Numbered from the stretch's first letter, positions 25,401-37,658 are shown. The stretch is 64,000 nucleotides of DNA from Saccharina japonica (GCA_008828725.1 MEHQ01003537.1:322243-386242); one strand, 5' to 3'. Program-made: numbers and translations. The notes: generated by a model not told the origin, from the letters alone.

Positions 25401-28400
25401 CTCGAGCGTCGTCGAGGGGCATAGCAGCGTTGGACGGGACCAAGCGACATTTACTCATTCCACGGTAGAGGGGGGTTTGCACGTTTTGGCTCAATATTTT
25501 CTGACCGTTTCGAGCTCCTCGCGTGAGAAACTACGGGTTAGTGTGATACCTTCACCCCTCCCACGGTAGGGATTGCACATTTGAGCCTGCTGAGGCAATA
25601 ATCCATGACCGGCGGAGCCCCTCGAATGGGCAACTACCTGTTACTGAAAGTGCGATTTTTTTTTTGCTTCTGTAATTGTTTCAGGACCCTGACGCGTAAA
25701 ATAATTGGTCGGGCTTCGCGAAGAAAATTATTTCGAATTCCTACAAACGGGGCGAGATATTGAGTTCCTCGTGTGCGGAGCTCAGCAAATTAAGTCGTCA
25801 CCCCTAAAGAGGCGTTTCCGAAGTGAAGTAGTTCCGCCTTTCGAGTTTCTTTTTGGAGAAGTGTCGATCATGCTTGTTATGGAAGTATTCAGCCAAAAAA
25901 CAACAACTTGCGTGAGAAATCGCCCTGGATACATGATCTGGCTCGGCTACTGCTATAAGGTTGCCGTGTGGTGTCCGGTGCGCGCCTGGCACTTCGTACC
26001 TGGATGGAGACCCCGTTGCAGCGCTCGGAGGCGATGATGCCGTGCCACTCGTTGTCGAACACCTTGTTGTCGTGGATGGTCAAGTAGTCGCTGTCGTCGT
26101 GGGGGTCGAAGCCGTACCCGGAGTTGTCGTGCACCCTATTCCTCCTCCAGTCTCCCCTCTTGTGGCCGTAGGTGTAGACCCCGAAGTTGTTGTGGTGGAT
26201 CTCGGAATCGTAGATGTTGCCGTAGACGTTGACCTTGTCGAACACATCGGGGTTCCTCTTGTCCGAGCAGTACCCGCGGACCTGGTTGGGTGACCGATGG
26301 GTTCAGAAGTTGGAGCATGAGTCGTTAGTGCAGGCGACAATACAAGGTATGCATTCCAAATGTTTGGGAAAGGGCACCTAATGTATACGCTTAATTTGGC
26401 GGAAGACTGACAGAACAATAGGTCCATAATTTATTAGTACAACCTAGAGGGTAGCAAATTTCGTCGAGTCGAGTTGTGTCAGGCCTAGGCATTTAGAATT
26501 TTACACCAGATGTACGTCGTTGCTTTCCTTTGTTGGGGCTGCGATTGTCTTTACAGTTGCATTAGCATACATCGAACATGCGTTATACTTCGAAGTATAT
26601 ACGAAGTATAGATATATTCACGTGACACATACCAACGCAATCAGAGCTGACCTCTCGAAAGTTTCGACCGCGCCAAAAGTTCTTCCGATAGCCATGAGGT
26701 TTCGGCGTGATTTTAACGACGGCACGCCGCGATCCGCGTGCGGTCTCTATCAATCGGTGAATAACCGCCGATGTTTTAACGCTTAGAGGGCAGCTGACTG
26801 TGTACCTTCCACGTGAGACCGTAGCTCTCGCTGTCTTGGAAGCCGAGGTAGGCCATTTCGCTGTCCACGATATCCATCCGCGCCTCTCCCATGTCGTCCT
26901 TGGCCTTGCCAGAGCAGCTCTCCCTGCTGTTGGTGATTACCTCGGAGATAACGCTGATGAACGACCGCCCATCAGACTCGTCTTTGTCGTAGTAGTTTCG
27001 ATCGGTATCCCAGGCCCACACCTAAAGACGGGGAGTGCAACGCGTGGGCGTTAACACGAGGAAAATCCTCAGAGTGACACAGGAAGAGAGTAACTAAACA
27101 CGGCCTCGGCAAGTAGCCAATCAAAGGTCGAAATTACAGGCGGACAGGGAGGGGGCGCGGCAGAACAGTGAACCAAGTGAAAAAAAAAAAAACGCGGTTG
27201 CAGAAGCACGGGAAACAGGACGCAAAACGGCCAGGAGGACCGCGTGCATACACAATTCCGACAACGTTTATAGTGACAAGAAATCAATGTTTTTGAAAAC
27301 AAACAACGGGCGTGATATAGCGTTGTCGCGTACGGGTGTGTTGACGGCAAACATATTTTGAGCAATCCTCGCCAATCCGGCTGAACATACTGCTTGCACA
27401 AATATGTTTACCGGGGGTTATACAACCCACGACCCTCTCATCACAAAACTATGATACCTCGATTTTCAACACTGGCCTGTGTGATTGGATGTGTGATTGG
27501 CAAACAGTGCGTGCACAAGAGTAAGTCAGTCACCTTGGTGTGCACAAAATCCAGGTTCCCGCCGTGCCCGCGCAGGTTGATGTACTTTTTCTTCGTGCTG
27601 AGCAGACGTAGCTCGTCGGCATCGCCGCCGCCCTTTTTACCGTGCACCTGGGGACGAAAGTACAGGGTCGCGGGGTGAGAGGATGGCGTAGGCGCACGCG
27701 TTCTACGATGGTGATCGCATTGTTGAGCCGACATACCTGTAGTTCGGTTTTGACGGGGCTGTGGGGAGATACCGAACATCGTTGGAACACCACTTATTTG
27801 TGTCACCAGACGACACATCGGCAGTAGTAACTATGCCGGGATTCATCCGGCCATGGAGATCGTTTCATCCGGTTGCGCTGCTGTCATGAAATTTACAAAG
27901 GGCGGGGTTTTGGGCGAGATATGGAGCTACTCAGGGGGTGCCACGGTAAACAAGGTATTCCCATGCAAGTAAGTCGTATAATCTCCTGAAAAGGAAAAAC
28001 AACAAATTCACTCACACTGCCTCAAGCTATGTATACATCAATGCCACACACCCCTACGTACCCTCTATACCTTGTTTTCAGAGTTCTATTGATCAATAAA
28101 ACACGAGTCGGGAACTGAGCTTGTCGAACGCGATCAACATTGTTCACAAACGAACGGTGTGGTTGGTGCTCGACGCTGGACCAAATTCCCCAGCGGGGGA
28201 AATGCACGATCCCGCCTCTCAAAACATGTATACCCGCTCTGTAGACGCCTCTCAAAAACATGCATACCCGCTCCGTAGACATGCACCAGCGCTATCACAA
28301 AGCCTTGATAGACTTGGACATGTACGATCCGACTTGAAGTCCCTGAATCCCGAATGTTATAACAACCAAACCCAACCCTACACCCGAAGAGGGGTGGACA

Positions 28401-29513
28401 AAGGGTGATAGTGGATCTTTAAAATGGGGGTTTTGTCTTGGTAGTAGTAGCGTGACCCTCAGATCGAACCCTAACCCGAACCCGAACCCTATGCCAGTGG
28501 TCAGTGCTTGCTTGGCCAATCAGAGTGCCCAATTAGCTACCTTAGGAAGATCCACTAACAGTGTTTGTCCACTACTGCACCCGAAATACCCCCCCCCCCC
28601 ATCACTACGATGTGTAATATACTGTGGTTCAAAACATACATTAGTTTTCACCTGCGAGACACACCATATTTAAAGAGGCGGTTCGCTCAACGCCTGAAGT
28701 TTTGTGCACTCATTTCGACAAGGGAAGCCCGAATAGAACATACCCAGGCGTATGAAAAGAAGTTGTTACTGATAAAAATAAGGGTAGGGGTGGATGAAAT
28801 AAATTAATAAAATAATTAATTAATTAGTTACTTGAAATATGTAGATTAATTAATTTTGACACAAGAGGGACACGGTAATTGGCGTAGGCGGTAAATAAAT
28901 AAACAAATAAATTACTTAACCCAGTGTGGATTCACTAAATTAACAGACTGACACGATATTAACAAAACGTGTTGAGCGCCCGATTGTTGGAGGCGTATCT
29001 GTTAGGAGTAGAAAACTCACGCCCGTTTCGAAAGGGATACGTGGTTAATTGGTCAAAATAACAAAAGACAAGCAAAAAGTGAGTACTACCCCCTGCCCCT
29101 CCGCCCCCACCATAAAAAAACGGTTAATTACTCAATGCATTGCATATTTCGGTCCACGTGTATAATACCTTCAGCGTGATGCCGTCTTTCACGTACAAGT
29201 CGTCTGTGAGCAGCCATCTCCCCGTGACCTTGTCGCTGATGTCGCCGTTCTTGTCGACGGCGTACAAGGGTCCCTCTCCGTCCCTGATGTTCCAGATCTG
29301 TTTTAATGTGATGCATCCGCCTCGGGTTCGTCCGTTGGCCGACTCGATGTACAGCCGGTCAGATCTGCCGGAGTATCGAACCGAGACGTCGATGCCCTTG
29401 TTGCAGCTCGGCTTGGAGATGGCGCTGTTCGGGGAGCTGGTGTCTCTCGCGAAGGCTCCTAGCCGGGAAACAAATACGCTCAGAATAGCAGCTGCTTCAA
29501 GAACCGGCCTCAT
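22104..29513 (-). CDS. mannuronan C5-epimerase, seven exons, looks complete
   Basis: The spliced product is 499 residues. Exons on the minus strand: 29513-29169, 27647-27534, 27021-26806, 26281-26000, 25276-25198, 24753-24591, 22404-22104. Every intron has GT-AG borders and all phases join without a break. Residues 1-22 look like a signal peptide (MRPVLEAAAILSVFVSRLGAFA), so the enzyme is probably secreted to the wall. Residues about 225-480 are rich in parallel beta-helix rungs such as HDNSGYGFDPHDD, GNEVYGGSSNSAGIFL and NYVHDNGDAGIAL. The DPHDD motif (284-288) matches the DPHD active-site signature of bacterial AlgG. The family epimerises D-mannuronate to L-guluronate within alginate. The start was chosen because the first Met of the signal peptide opens exon 1; in-frame upstream Mets give no better leader. 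The family call is from recognition of motifs, not a search; the exact isoform and substrate pattern are unknown. Confidence 0.93.
22490..24030. repeat. ATCGAT/CAATAG repeat array inside epimerase intron 6
   Basis: Degenerate units of roughly 50-60 bp built on CATCGATAG, TTGCCAGCCACAATAGATT and GTGCAAGC recur across the intron, densest at 22.6-22.85 kb and 23.65-23.98 kb. ATCGAT is again a palindromic core. Confidence 0.7.
24038..24370 (+). repeat. tRNA-derived SINE in epimerase intron 6
   Basis: Head GGTAGACTAGTGGTCACC (A box) and ACTTCGAATCCC (B box), the common body with CGCGGTAAAAATACAAAG and GATCTAAGTTACAAC, and an A-rich tail. It is antisense to the host gene. Confidence 0.8.
24591..24753 (-). 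CDS. epimerase exon 6
   Basis: Begins in phase 1 after GCTGTAG and completes an Asp codon. It encodes NYVHDNGDAGIALLEVFDAE and KYGMRLSVGCGDNFIYNNDF, two further beta-helix rungs. It ends in phase 2 at GCAA|GTGAGG. Read without splicing it would stop at once, so the join is needed. Confidence 0.9.
25198..25276 (-). CDS. epimerase exon 5
   Basis: A 79-bp exon giving residues 320-345 plus one base of the next codon. The acceptor is ATCCAG|GGAAAC, chosen because it joins VSIQ directly to GNEVYGG and continues the rung pattern. The donor is AAAG|GTGAAG. Confidence 0.85.
25456..25825. repeat. relics of the TCCCACGGTAGGGG TIR family in intron 4
   Basis: Contains TTCCACGGTAGAGG, CTCCCACGGTAGGG, GAGCTCCTCGCGTGAG and CCTCGTGTGCGGAGCTC, all shared with the elements at 18.0-18.8 kb. 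Ends are not clean, so two nested or partial copies are likely. Confidence 0.5.
26000..26281 (-). CDS. epimerase exon 4: catalytic beta-helix rungs
   Basis: Residues 226-319 (94 codons, phase 0 at both ends). Acceptor ACCAG|GTCCGC, donor CAG|GTACGA. It holds the rungs IYDSEIHHNNFGVYTYGHK, RNRVHDNSGYGFDPHDDSD and IHDNKVFDNEWHGIIASER. DPHDD at 284-288 is the expected active-site motif and is intact. Confidence 0.93.
26806..27021 (-). CDS. epimerase exon 3
   Basis: Residues 154-225 (72 codons, phase 0 at both ends). Acceptor TTTAG|GTGTGG, donor AAG|GTACAC. It contains WAWDTDRNYYDKDESDGRSF and EMAYLGFQDSESYGLTWK. The last stretch is a conserved-looking strand just before the catalytic rungs. Confidence 0.9.
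27534..27647 (-). CDS. epimerase exon 2
   Basis: Residues 116-153 (38 codons, phase 0 at both ends), between a CCCCAG acceptor and an AAG|GTGACT donor. It carries KKYINLRGHGGNLDFVHTK, which continues the beta-helix entry. It is preceded by the longest 5' intron of the gene (27648-29168). Confidence 0.88.
28214..28280. repeat. 33-bp tandem duplication in intron 1
   Basis: GCCTCTCAAAACATGTATAC followed by CCGCTCTGTAGAC occurs twice in a row with few changes. Confidence 0.85.
29169..29513 (-). CDS. epimerase exon 1: signal peptide and N-terminal region
   Basis: Encodes residues 1-115. It starts at the ATG at 29513 and ends CTGAAG before a GTATTA donor, phase 0. After the hydrophobic leader comes a region with two Cys (in KPSCNKG and GGCITL) and the stretch IWNIRDGEGPLYAVDKNG. 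The C-terminal segment TDDLYVKDGITLKV resembles the entry strand of a beta-helix. Confidence 0.9.
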
Positions 29514-29892
29514 CTTGACAGCCTGCTGTGATATCAGATCTGCGCAGGCAGATAAACAACGACGAGAGTTAGTCATACTGCAGGGAAGGCGGTTCTGCTG
29601 TGATCGGTTGAAGTGCGACAAAGGCGACAACAAGCCATCGATTCTTAGCACAAGGGGGAAGAAACACGCGGTTCATGCAAAAGTGGGCCGATTGAGAGCT
29701 TATGGCACCGTGGAGAAAACGATACCACAGCAGTATACTGGTTGGGTTTGGCGCGCAGGGCGTTTGCTGCAACGTTTTCCTTGACACTATACTGCTGAAC
29801 GTACAGGTCATCGCCTACATTCACGAGCTCGATTAGCCGATCAGCTAACTTGGCCCGACACTCTCCTCGTCGATTTCGAAGCGGTTACCACG
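29514..29892. promoter_or_regulatory. possible divergent promoter region
   Basis: This 379-bp gap lies between the epimerase ATG (minus) and a possible first-exon ATG at 29893 (plus). It would have to hold both 5' UTRs and promoters if both models are right. No TATA box or other clear element stands out. Confidence 0.3.
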
Positions 29893-30027
29893 ATGGAGTC
29901 CAAATCTAGACGCCATTATCTGCATGATATTCAAGAAGCGATAGCCGTCAACCCACTCACGCGTGGGCGAAAAAATGCGAGAATGTTTCTCGATGGACTT
30001 TCCGCGGTACTTTTGAAACACACCGAG
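29893..30027 (+). CDS. possible first exon of an unrecognised gene
   Basis: An ATG opens 45 codons (MESKSRRHYLHDIQEAI, later GRKNARMFLDGLSAVLLKH) ending GAG before a GTAAAA donor, phase 0. The residue mix looks like a real soluble protein start, but there is no domain I can name. Later exons are not fixed; candidates lie at 35.4-44.1 kb. It could also be a chance open frame. Confidence 0.35.
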
Positions 30028-33000
30028 GTAAAAACATCCGAAACAAAACCCGTATGTGCCGTATTACTATTATGTGTATAGACGGAATGAATACACATGT
30101 CTCGGTGCATGTGTCGTTAACGTGTGGAAGAACCGTTTTAGCGATCGATAATATGTTAGCAACCGTCACGATGCAAACGCGCACAGGGCCAAAGGTAGTT
30201 TAGTTTTCCACCATCAAGCGAAAGTTCCTTGTAAAGCCGAGTTACCTTAAACGTAGATCGATGTGCAATATAACTCGGGTTATCGTCAAGACATATATAA
30301 GAGACTCGTTGGTTCCTGGTACACAATATCGTGGGGCTCGGTTACCATGCGTCCACTAGAAATGGCTGCCGATGCCTTCCGATACCGTCGGCACATGTTC
30401 TGGTGTGAGATGTGGTTACCCGTGTACTTTCCAAAATTGGTTTCCGCGGTCGTTCGTTGCGCCGACTCTGGTGCAGTGTGCTTTCGTTTTTACCGTTTTG
30501 TATATAATACAAACAACAAAAAACCTCCCCCGCCGTTTTTACCTGATTTTTACGAGGTACCACGTATGTGCTGTCCGTGTAGCGGGAAACACTAGCGGGA
30601 AACAGCGCAAAAGAAGACTCCGTTCGGACTGGACTGACGCCCGCTCAGTCGCATTCGATTTGGAGGGTTGGGGATTAAACTCCTCAATACGTGTGTACGA
30701 AAAAATTATGACATTTCCGAGATATTACTGGATGCATGCCTTTTGCTTGGGTACGAAACCACAAAGAACCTGTCCTACCAGTAGATGAACAGTTGAGATC
30801 ATGATCCCAACCATGTACAGGAAATAAGACAACAGCACATGTGCAAGCAGCATATCCCTGAGCCCATAGTGTTTGTATCGTAGCACCTTGACATCAGAGA
30901 GTTTGCCCTGAGAGCATTCAGAAAGAGTTTTCCCTTGAGAGCAATTTTTTTTTAAACGATGTTTCTCCGACGATCCCCGTCCAAAAAGGTGGGAGCTGTC
31001 ATGTTTCAAAAATAAGCAGAATATTTTTAACGGACATCAGAGTGATTGAGTATTGGGCAAAGATATTCCTCCGGCGATCCTCCCGAACGCGGGAGTTGTG
31101 ACGGTTAAAAACCAGAACCCAGAATACGGTAGATAGCGTTGAGTGCGGACGGGGGCCCGATCATTTCCAGGGCGCTCGCTTTCTCGGCAACGGTAAAAGG
31201 GTGCTTAAAGTCGAGCATTACATTTTCGGAACGCTCTCGACAACTATTATTTCCGAAAACACCTTGCTGTTCGGTATTGGAAACCCTCCCATTCTGAAAC
31301 AATCGAGAACAGAAAAACGACCGCCCCTCTGTGCAAACTCAGCGTTCTTGAAGGTCATGGAACGGGAGTGGAAAGAGCCCAGGGAGGCCGGACTCTGCGG
31401 TAGGTGGGGGTTGTGATGTTTGAAAAATGCCAGTACGCAAAATATTCGTATCGCACGTGGAAAAACAAATATCAGGGAGGCCGGACGCCGTAGTATGCCT
31501 GTGCTCTTCCTGTGCCATTGGCGTACAATGCACCGGGACCTTAATGCGGAATCAACAGGCCTCTCTTCCGTATGCGCGACAGAGCTACGCAGTATTGTAG
31601 TTGGCACAACACGGTGACCTTCGAAATTGTAGAGACTCGGATTATCAGCTGGAGCAAAACGCGAATGCGCAACATAGACGGGCTCTAAAGCCGATGCCAT
31701 GGCGCGCCATACTCCGCTGCTAAACCGTTATATTGAATGCGTCGTCCGGAAGCCCTCGTAAACAGATGCTACGGGCGCGCCTTGCGCAGTTTTCGTATCT
31801 TGGAGGCTGCGTCGTTTGAAACGTCCGCACAGAAGAAGTATCATGCTAAAAATTGCATCGAATAATATATAACAAACGTCTCTTGCTATGAACGCCACAG
31901 CCGTCTATTTCAGTCCCAAGAACAAACCCAGCAGCAGCAAGATATATTATACAAAGAGTGCCGTACACGCTATTAAACAGTAGACGGTGCCGACATACAA
32001 AGAGATGCTGGTCTACCTACAGATGTCTTCCCTGGTGCCCCTGCTGTGCTACAGCTGCTGCTTGCTGTGCAATATACTGCTGCTGTGTACCACACTGCCA
32101 TTGTCACTACGTATTCAGAACTACCGGTACACCTTTTGCTGCATACCTGGTACAGCAGTATTCTTTATCGTGCGTGGTGTGGCAATTGAGAGGTTGATTT
32201 TGTTTCGTTCCGTCCACCTCTCCTCCTACTCCCAGGTGCGGCATAGAGGGTTTCAAAGCAGTACGGTTGGCCTTTGGTATTTGTATGTTACATTCCTCGT
32301 ACACCACAAACACCAAAAATATACGTAAGACAAATTATTTTTTGGCCTTTTTGTTCGACGAGGCTTTTTTTTCTAACATCTTTAGGGAATACTCCACGGG
32401 TCGAATACGGGTACTACTGCAGTAGCATCATTTTGGCGTGTATCTCCGGGGTTGCGTTCCAACGATGAAAGCACAAGTTGTTACAAGATATGTATACCTA
32501 TCGTTTTACTGCTGTAGGTTATGTCGCTTACTCTTTTGAACTCTTGAGCAGTTTTGTGTTTGTACAAGGCAGCAGTACAGAAAGCTGTAAGCCGTGCTCG
32601 TATCTCGTGCGTGTATATACGAGGTAGAGAGTACAGCAAGCAGTGTGCGAGTAATCAGAAAATCACACATGTGTAGATGCATGCCGGCGTAGGCTGGTAT
32701 GGGGTGTGGTCTACAATGAAAGCCTGGTGCTCGACAAGAGACGATATTGTGTTTCGTCCGTTGACAGGGCGGTGACACAAACGACTCGTGTTCGTGTTTT
32801 TACACCCTGACACATATATACAAAGTTGCAAGCAGTGAAGATACACAAGAGTATAATCAATAGTACCGTTGCAGCATCTACCCCTGGAATCGAGTCCGTC
32901 CGTGTAAAACTACAGCAAGCAACTATCCCCCTCTCATTTCCATCCACCACTGCAAAAATGGTCCCGCCCTTATTCCACGTACGTACTTTGTCCCCAACAG

Positions 33001-34911
33001 TGTGGCGGGGGCAGTTCTAAACAAGGATACCGCGAGCTGTTGAAAACAAGGAAAACGGTTGCTGGCCGCGATTTGCATGCACTAAGACGGTCGGTATCTA
33101 GTTATTCAATGGGGTTGTGGGTTGTTACCTGATACCTAGTACCTGGTATAATATACCAGGTATAATATATACAATATATGTATATTATTACATATTGTAT
33201 ATATATCATACCAGGTACCTGGTATCATTTATTGTTAGGTGGCCAAGAGGTGGCGTTCTATTAATAGCTGACGTTAGTCTACATTTTAAATGCTAATCTT
33301 CAAAACACAATTCGAGACAAAAAAAGAGCCAGTCCTGTGGGATATGACCCTTTTGGAGGGTCGTCAGCCCATAGCGCCAGAAAAAATACAAAGAAGAGGC
33401 AAGACTCCCGAAAATCACTGCACGCAACTAACTGCTGTAGCCATCAACTAAAATCGGCGACTTGTAGTAAGCCAGCTCCCCACCCTCGGGGCACGCATCC
33501 TTCAATCTCCGACGAAATGTCCCACTCCCCACCTGACCAAAGCGCCTACTATACTTGTAGAGCCTACAGCTACTCCTCTCCTCTCCGCCCCCAACAAAAA
33601 TATCAAGTCCAAGGTCGTCACAGGCAGCACTATTCCTACAGCAGTTTATTGCACCAGATGCTCCAGCAGTTCCGAGCCAGCGACGTTGGGCATGTCACGA
33701 TACTTTTTGAAGTTGTTGGGGCGAGTTCAGTACTGTACTCCTGTGAACATTACTTACCTCTGTGGTATACCTGCTGTACTCCGATCAACACTGGGTTCGA
33801 ATCTCCCGCTTGATACTCGTATTTCAACCAAAACATAGTACCCATAGTTTTTAGGCATACCTCATGGCGTGCGTACTCGTGAACTGTTTGTTCTGGACTG
33901 TGCCTACTGGGGCGTGTGCAGTGGATCAGGCCGGCGTAGTACGGCCCGCCATGAACGAGGGCAAAACCATTTAAAACCGCGTTTTCTTTGGGGCAAACGT
34001 ACTCTGTAGTATACATATGTGATGTTATATGGGGTATAATGCTGGCACTGCCGAGGTACTGGGTACCAGGTATACTTTTTACACTATATACCAGGTATAG
34101 CAATAAAACAACGATGCCGGTATGCTCTTGAAAATACTATACTTGGGACCAGTATAATACCTGGTGCATTTAAAAAGATAAAAGAACGTACACACCAGTA
34201 CGAGTGTATGCACGCATTATACGTTGGGAAAGGTGTAATCGACAACAAACTGTCAGTAAAAAACGAGTCGCGTGTGTATGATATGTATGCGTTGCTTGGT
34301 ATACGTACATTTTACTTGCTGAGCTGTCCTTTCCTCTCTTTGTTTCCTATACTTTTTGTTGGCGAGAGTCTTTTTTCCTTTTTCGGTTTTGGGCTCGTGC
34401 GTGTACGTCGTACCCAGAGAGTACTTTGTGAATCCTGTTTTACCGATGTTTTCCGATGTTTTTATAGTGTGTATGTGTGTAATAATAATTAATTAATTTC
34501 ACGAAAGAGGGGAGAAGAATATGATACGCGCGCATGTATGGGCCTGTGACCAGCGGAAGAGCCGCAGAGGGCTCCTTACTCACACGTCGAGTACCATCAG
34601 GTGCTTTTACTGCTTAAGGGTTTTTGAGAAAGCACGATTCGGCCAGTGTCAACGAGGGTGTGGGATTGCTGAGCCCATGGCGCGACAAAATAGGTACGTA
34701 TATATTATTATGTGCGCACTAAACTGTTAACGATGCACTCAAAAAACAAAGGGTATATAGATAGTGTCTACTGGTATTGAGATTGTCGCTCAGCTGGGCG
34801 GGGCACGTTTTTTTTGTTTTGCAGAAGCGTCGTGGTTTCATGGATTGGTGAATTTTGCTTTCTCAAGTTTCGTACCAGGCGCCTGTTAATAATCGTGTAC
34901 GTTTGTTTTTG
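30028..34911. other. no firm gene; AT-rich repeats
   Basis: Short protein-like stretches on the plus strand (near 31.98 kb and 33.63-33.72 kb) lack good splice borders. The interval is rich in TACCAGGTA, GCTGTAG and CAG-type short motifs. Confidence 0.3.
33128..33228. repeat. AT-rich hairpin built on TACCTGGTA/TACCAGGTA
   Basis: TACCTGGTATAATATACCAG is itself a palindrome. It is followed by ATATACAATATATG and its inverse CATATTGTATATAT, then CATACCAGGTACCTGGTAT. The whole can fold into a cruciform. Confidence 0.7.
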
Positions 34912-35274
34912 TCTTATCCCACAGATATTATCTTCGCCCTTCTGCTCTCTCCTTAATACTTGTAACTCAGATCCGGGGTCACTAAGTAGGGCTCTTCTCC
35001 CTCCTCCGCCACTACGATTCGTGCCTTGCATTTTTACAGCGAGAAGACTTCAGCCCTTTCTTCCCTCGTCGACTCGCATCGAATTAGCGCCTACCCACGC
35101 TACTACTACGTACCAGGTATATAGTAGGTGCTCTCAGCAGTTGATTCCGTTTTTTTTTTTTTTTTTTTGCAAACTAACTCAAAAGTCCGACTCACGTGAG
35201 ATTTAAACCCCGGAATCAACTCTTAGTCGTAGCTTTCGAGGGTACCACTATTATTAGACTGTCATCGGGTCGAC
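34912..35274 (-). repeat. tRNA-derived SINE
   Basis: Inverse of the common SINE body (GATCCGGGGTCACTAAGTAG, AGACTTCAGCCCTTTCTTCC). On the minus strand the head is near 35.26 kb. A short TACCAGGTA-containing insert interrupts it near 35.11 kb and a T-run follows. Confidence 0.75.
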
Positions 35275-35406
35275 CGATGGTTGTTTTATTTAATATATAT
35301 ATACATACGTACTTAGTAATAGTATTACTTCGAAATATGGCATACCGTAGTTTTGACTCGCCGTAAATGTACATCTACTTCTTGTTTCGACTCGCCCTGA
35401 ATGCAG

Positions 35407-35557
35407 GACGATCTGGCAAGAGATATCCTGCAGATCGTTGGTCTGATTGGTCGAGGCTGGTGTTTTGGCCGCCAGCGTTGTTTAGGGGAACAAATCACCA
35501 GGAAACAACTCCGCGGAGCCGCGTGGCCGACCCTGCCGACCGCGAGCCCTCCAAAGG
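35407..35557 (+). CDS. possible internal exon, function unknown
   Basis: After an ATGCAG acceptor the frame DDLARDILQIVGLIGRGWCF continues through GEQITRKQLRGAAWPTL and stays open to 35565. The best donor is AAGG|GTTACG, a weak one. The sequence reads like a folded protein segment; no family recognised. Confidence 0.3.
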
Positions 35558-35873
35558 GTTACGGCTAGGACTACCAATAGGCCTGAGTAGGCATAGCAGT
35601 AGGTCTGGGGTGGAGTTTGTTATTAATCATGTGGTATAAATATATCACTCAAGAACTTGACCCTAATCAGCCCTAATGGCTAAATGTTTGCTCGAAACTT
35701 GATAAACATTTTCCTGATATCATACTGAAATTAGTGCAGAACACAGGAATTTGAAAGTTACCGAAACAATATACATGGAATGTTGCACGAAACTTGGAGA
35801 AAGGCATGTTCTTAATAATGAAATATAGTGCAGACACAGCCCGCGTGCTTAAACTTTGGAATGTACACTGAGT

Positions 35874-36175
35874 TCAAGGTCGTGAGTTGCCACGCAGGGT
35901 TTTTTCTTGTGGAAAAAATGACTTGCAGAGAGCGCTTTTAACTTTTCAGCATGGGTATCAGCTCGTGGGTATGCACAATTCCACGCGAGTCGAAGAAAGG
36001 AGAAAAGACTCAACTCTCCCCGCGATAAAATCGAAGGCGCGTATCGTGGCGGGAAGGGGGGAGGAAGGAGTGCCCCCTATGTGACCCCGGATCTGAGGTA
36101 CGACTGGTTACGAAAGGCAAGGAGCTGAAGAAGTAAGGCAAGGACAGAGTAAATTGGGAGCAAAAAATAAATGGA
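35874..36175 (+). repeat. partial SINE with a different head
   Basis: Body motifs CGCGATAAAATCGAAGGC and GTGACCCCGGATCTGAGGTA match the SINE family, but the 5' part lacks a clear tRNA-like head. Confidence 0.6.
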
Positions 36176-36580
36176 AACAAGAACCGAACCGCGGCATCTA
36201 TCGTACGTTTGCGCTTGGCCTCCTGCAATGGGCAATACGCGGCAAAGCACTTTACTCACACCGCCGTGGCGTAGTTTGGCCAAAAACGTGCGTGTCTTGA
36301 GCCTTGAGCAAAGTATACTGGAATACCGGTATTCTGGCATAAAAAAAATAGTTGGAACTTCGTTCGTCTCACTTGTCCATGGACAGCTGCAGACCACGCA
36401 GTAGCTAATCCGTAGACTTCGGTAAATAAAATATCCGCGTTCGTCACTTCTACCGGTATATGGCTGTCGCCTGTGGTATATACGTACTGCTGGGTGCTAC
36501 ATACGTATCAAACGACGGACGCTCCTGGCGGCGCGTTGCTGTCCGGGGTTTTGCGGCTGCGGTGAACTTGTTCAGTGTTG

Positions 36581-36612
36581 TGTTGTCTGTTGTCTGTTGT
36601 CTGTTGTCTGCA
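36581..36612. repeat. (TGTTGTC)n short tandem repeat
   Basis: Four to five units of TGTTGTC in a row. Confidence 0.85.
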
Positions 36613-36915
36613 TCCGGAGCAAAAATACCTGAAACTTGAAACGTGAAGTGAAACCACTATCAAATTGTGGTCAATTAACGCTGCTCTTGTGCGGCCGTGT
36701 TGTTGTTGTTGTCTTCACATTGTGTGCGCGCATGAATCATGAAACCGAGTATATACGATATTATATACGTACGTACGTACGTGTGTATGTACGAGTACCG
36801 TACGAGTAGTGCATCGGTATATACCCATCAGTTACCCAACGATGCTATTGGTCAGAATTTCAGATGCATTTATTTCGTACCACACTGCAATATTAAACCT
36901 ATATACTGAGGCCAG

Positions 36916-37231
36916 GTGCTGGATGGACTCAGAACAAAGAAAAGTATCACCTGTGAGATTAATGTGTATGAGCCTTCTCAGGCTGAAAGAACCGGCAACA
37001 TAAATATGTTGCGACCGACAGTCTGGAGTGCTGCCGGGGCGGCTTCAGACGCACGCAATGAAAATCGAGAAGGCAATCAGTATATCGTAGTGGGTACCCA
37101 GGAGGTGTGGTGGAGGCCGGAACCACCTCTCGTAAGTACGTAACATTTCTTATCCACAACAGTGGTAACTATATGTATGGCTTTAGTGTCTTTAGGCGGG
37201 TCCAGCCGATTTGGATTATCTTGTAACTGAT
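36916..37231 (+). CDS. two possible exons, function unknown
   Basis: Exon 36916-37131 (72 codons, phase 0) lies between GGCCAG and CTC|GTAAGT and reads SITCEINVYEPSQAERTG and GNQYIVVGTQEVWWRPEPPL. A second exon at 37196-37231 (12 codons, AGPADLDYLVTD) has a TTTAG acceptor and GAT|GTAAGT donor. Two perfect GTAAGT donors and open phase-0 frames support a gene. The 64-bp intron is short for brown algae. No family recognised. Confidence 0.4.
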
Positions 37232-37658
37232 GTAAGTACTATTTTCTCATTAAAAGCATGCCCGCGGGATGCACCCACTCTGTAACATTTATGTACACGT
37301 ATGGGTTTGGCTATATACGTACTCGTATTGCTTTACGTCAATGTTTTCGTTGCGTGTGGGTATCATAGCTCGCGCTGGCACCGTCTTGGGGCTGGCACCA
37401 CGCTTGGTTTCCGGGGCAAGGCACACACGTACTGCTGCTTCCTTCCACCAAGGATACACCAGCCTCGCTATCATCGACGATTCATGCATACATCCCCTGC
37501 AACGCGCTCTCTAGTCTTCACAAATAGGAACGAGACCTACCATGGTGGTCGTAATTCCTTACGTATGTAGAAGTAGGTCTTCGGTCCTCCAAATATAACC
37601 AAATAATTGACGGGAGAAACTGACGCAAATCTCCACCAACCAAATTTGACGTTTCCAG

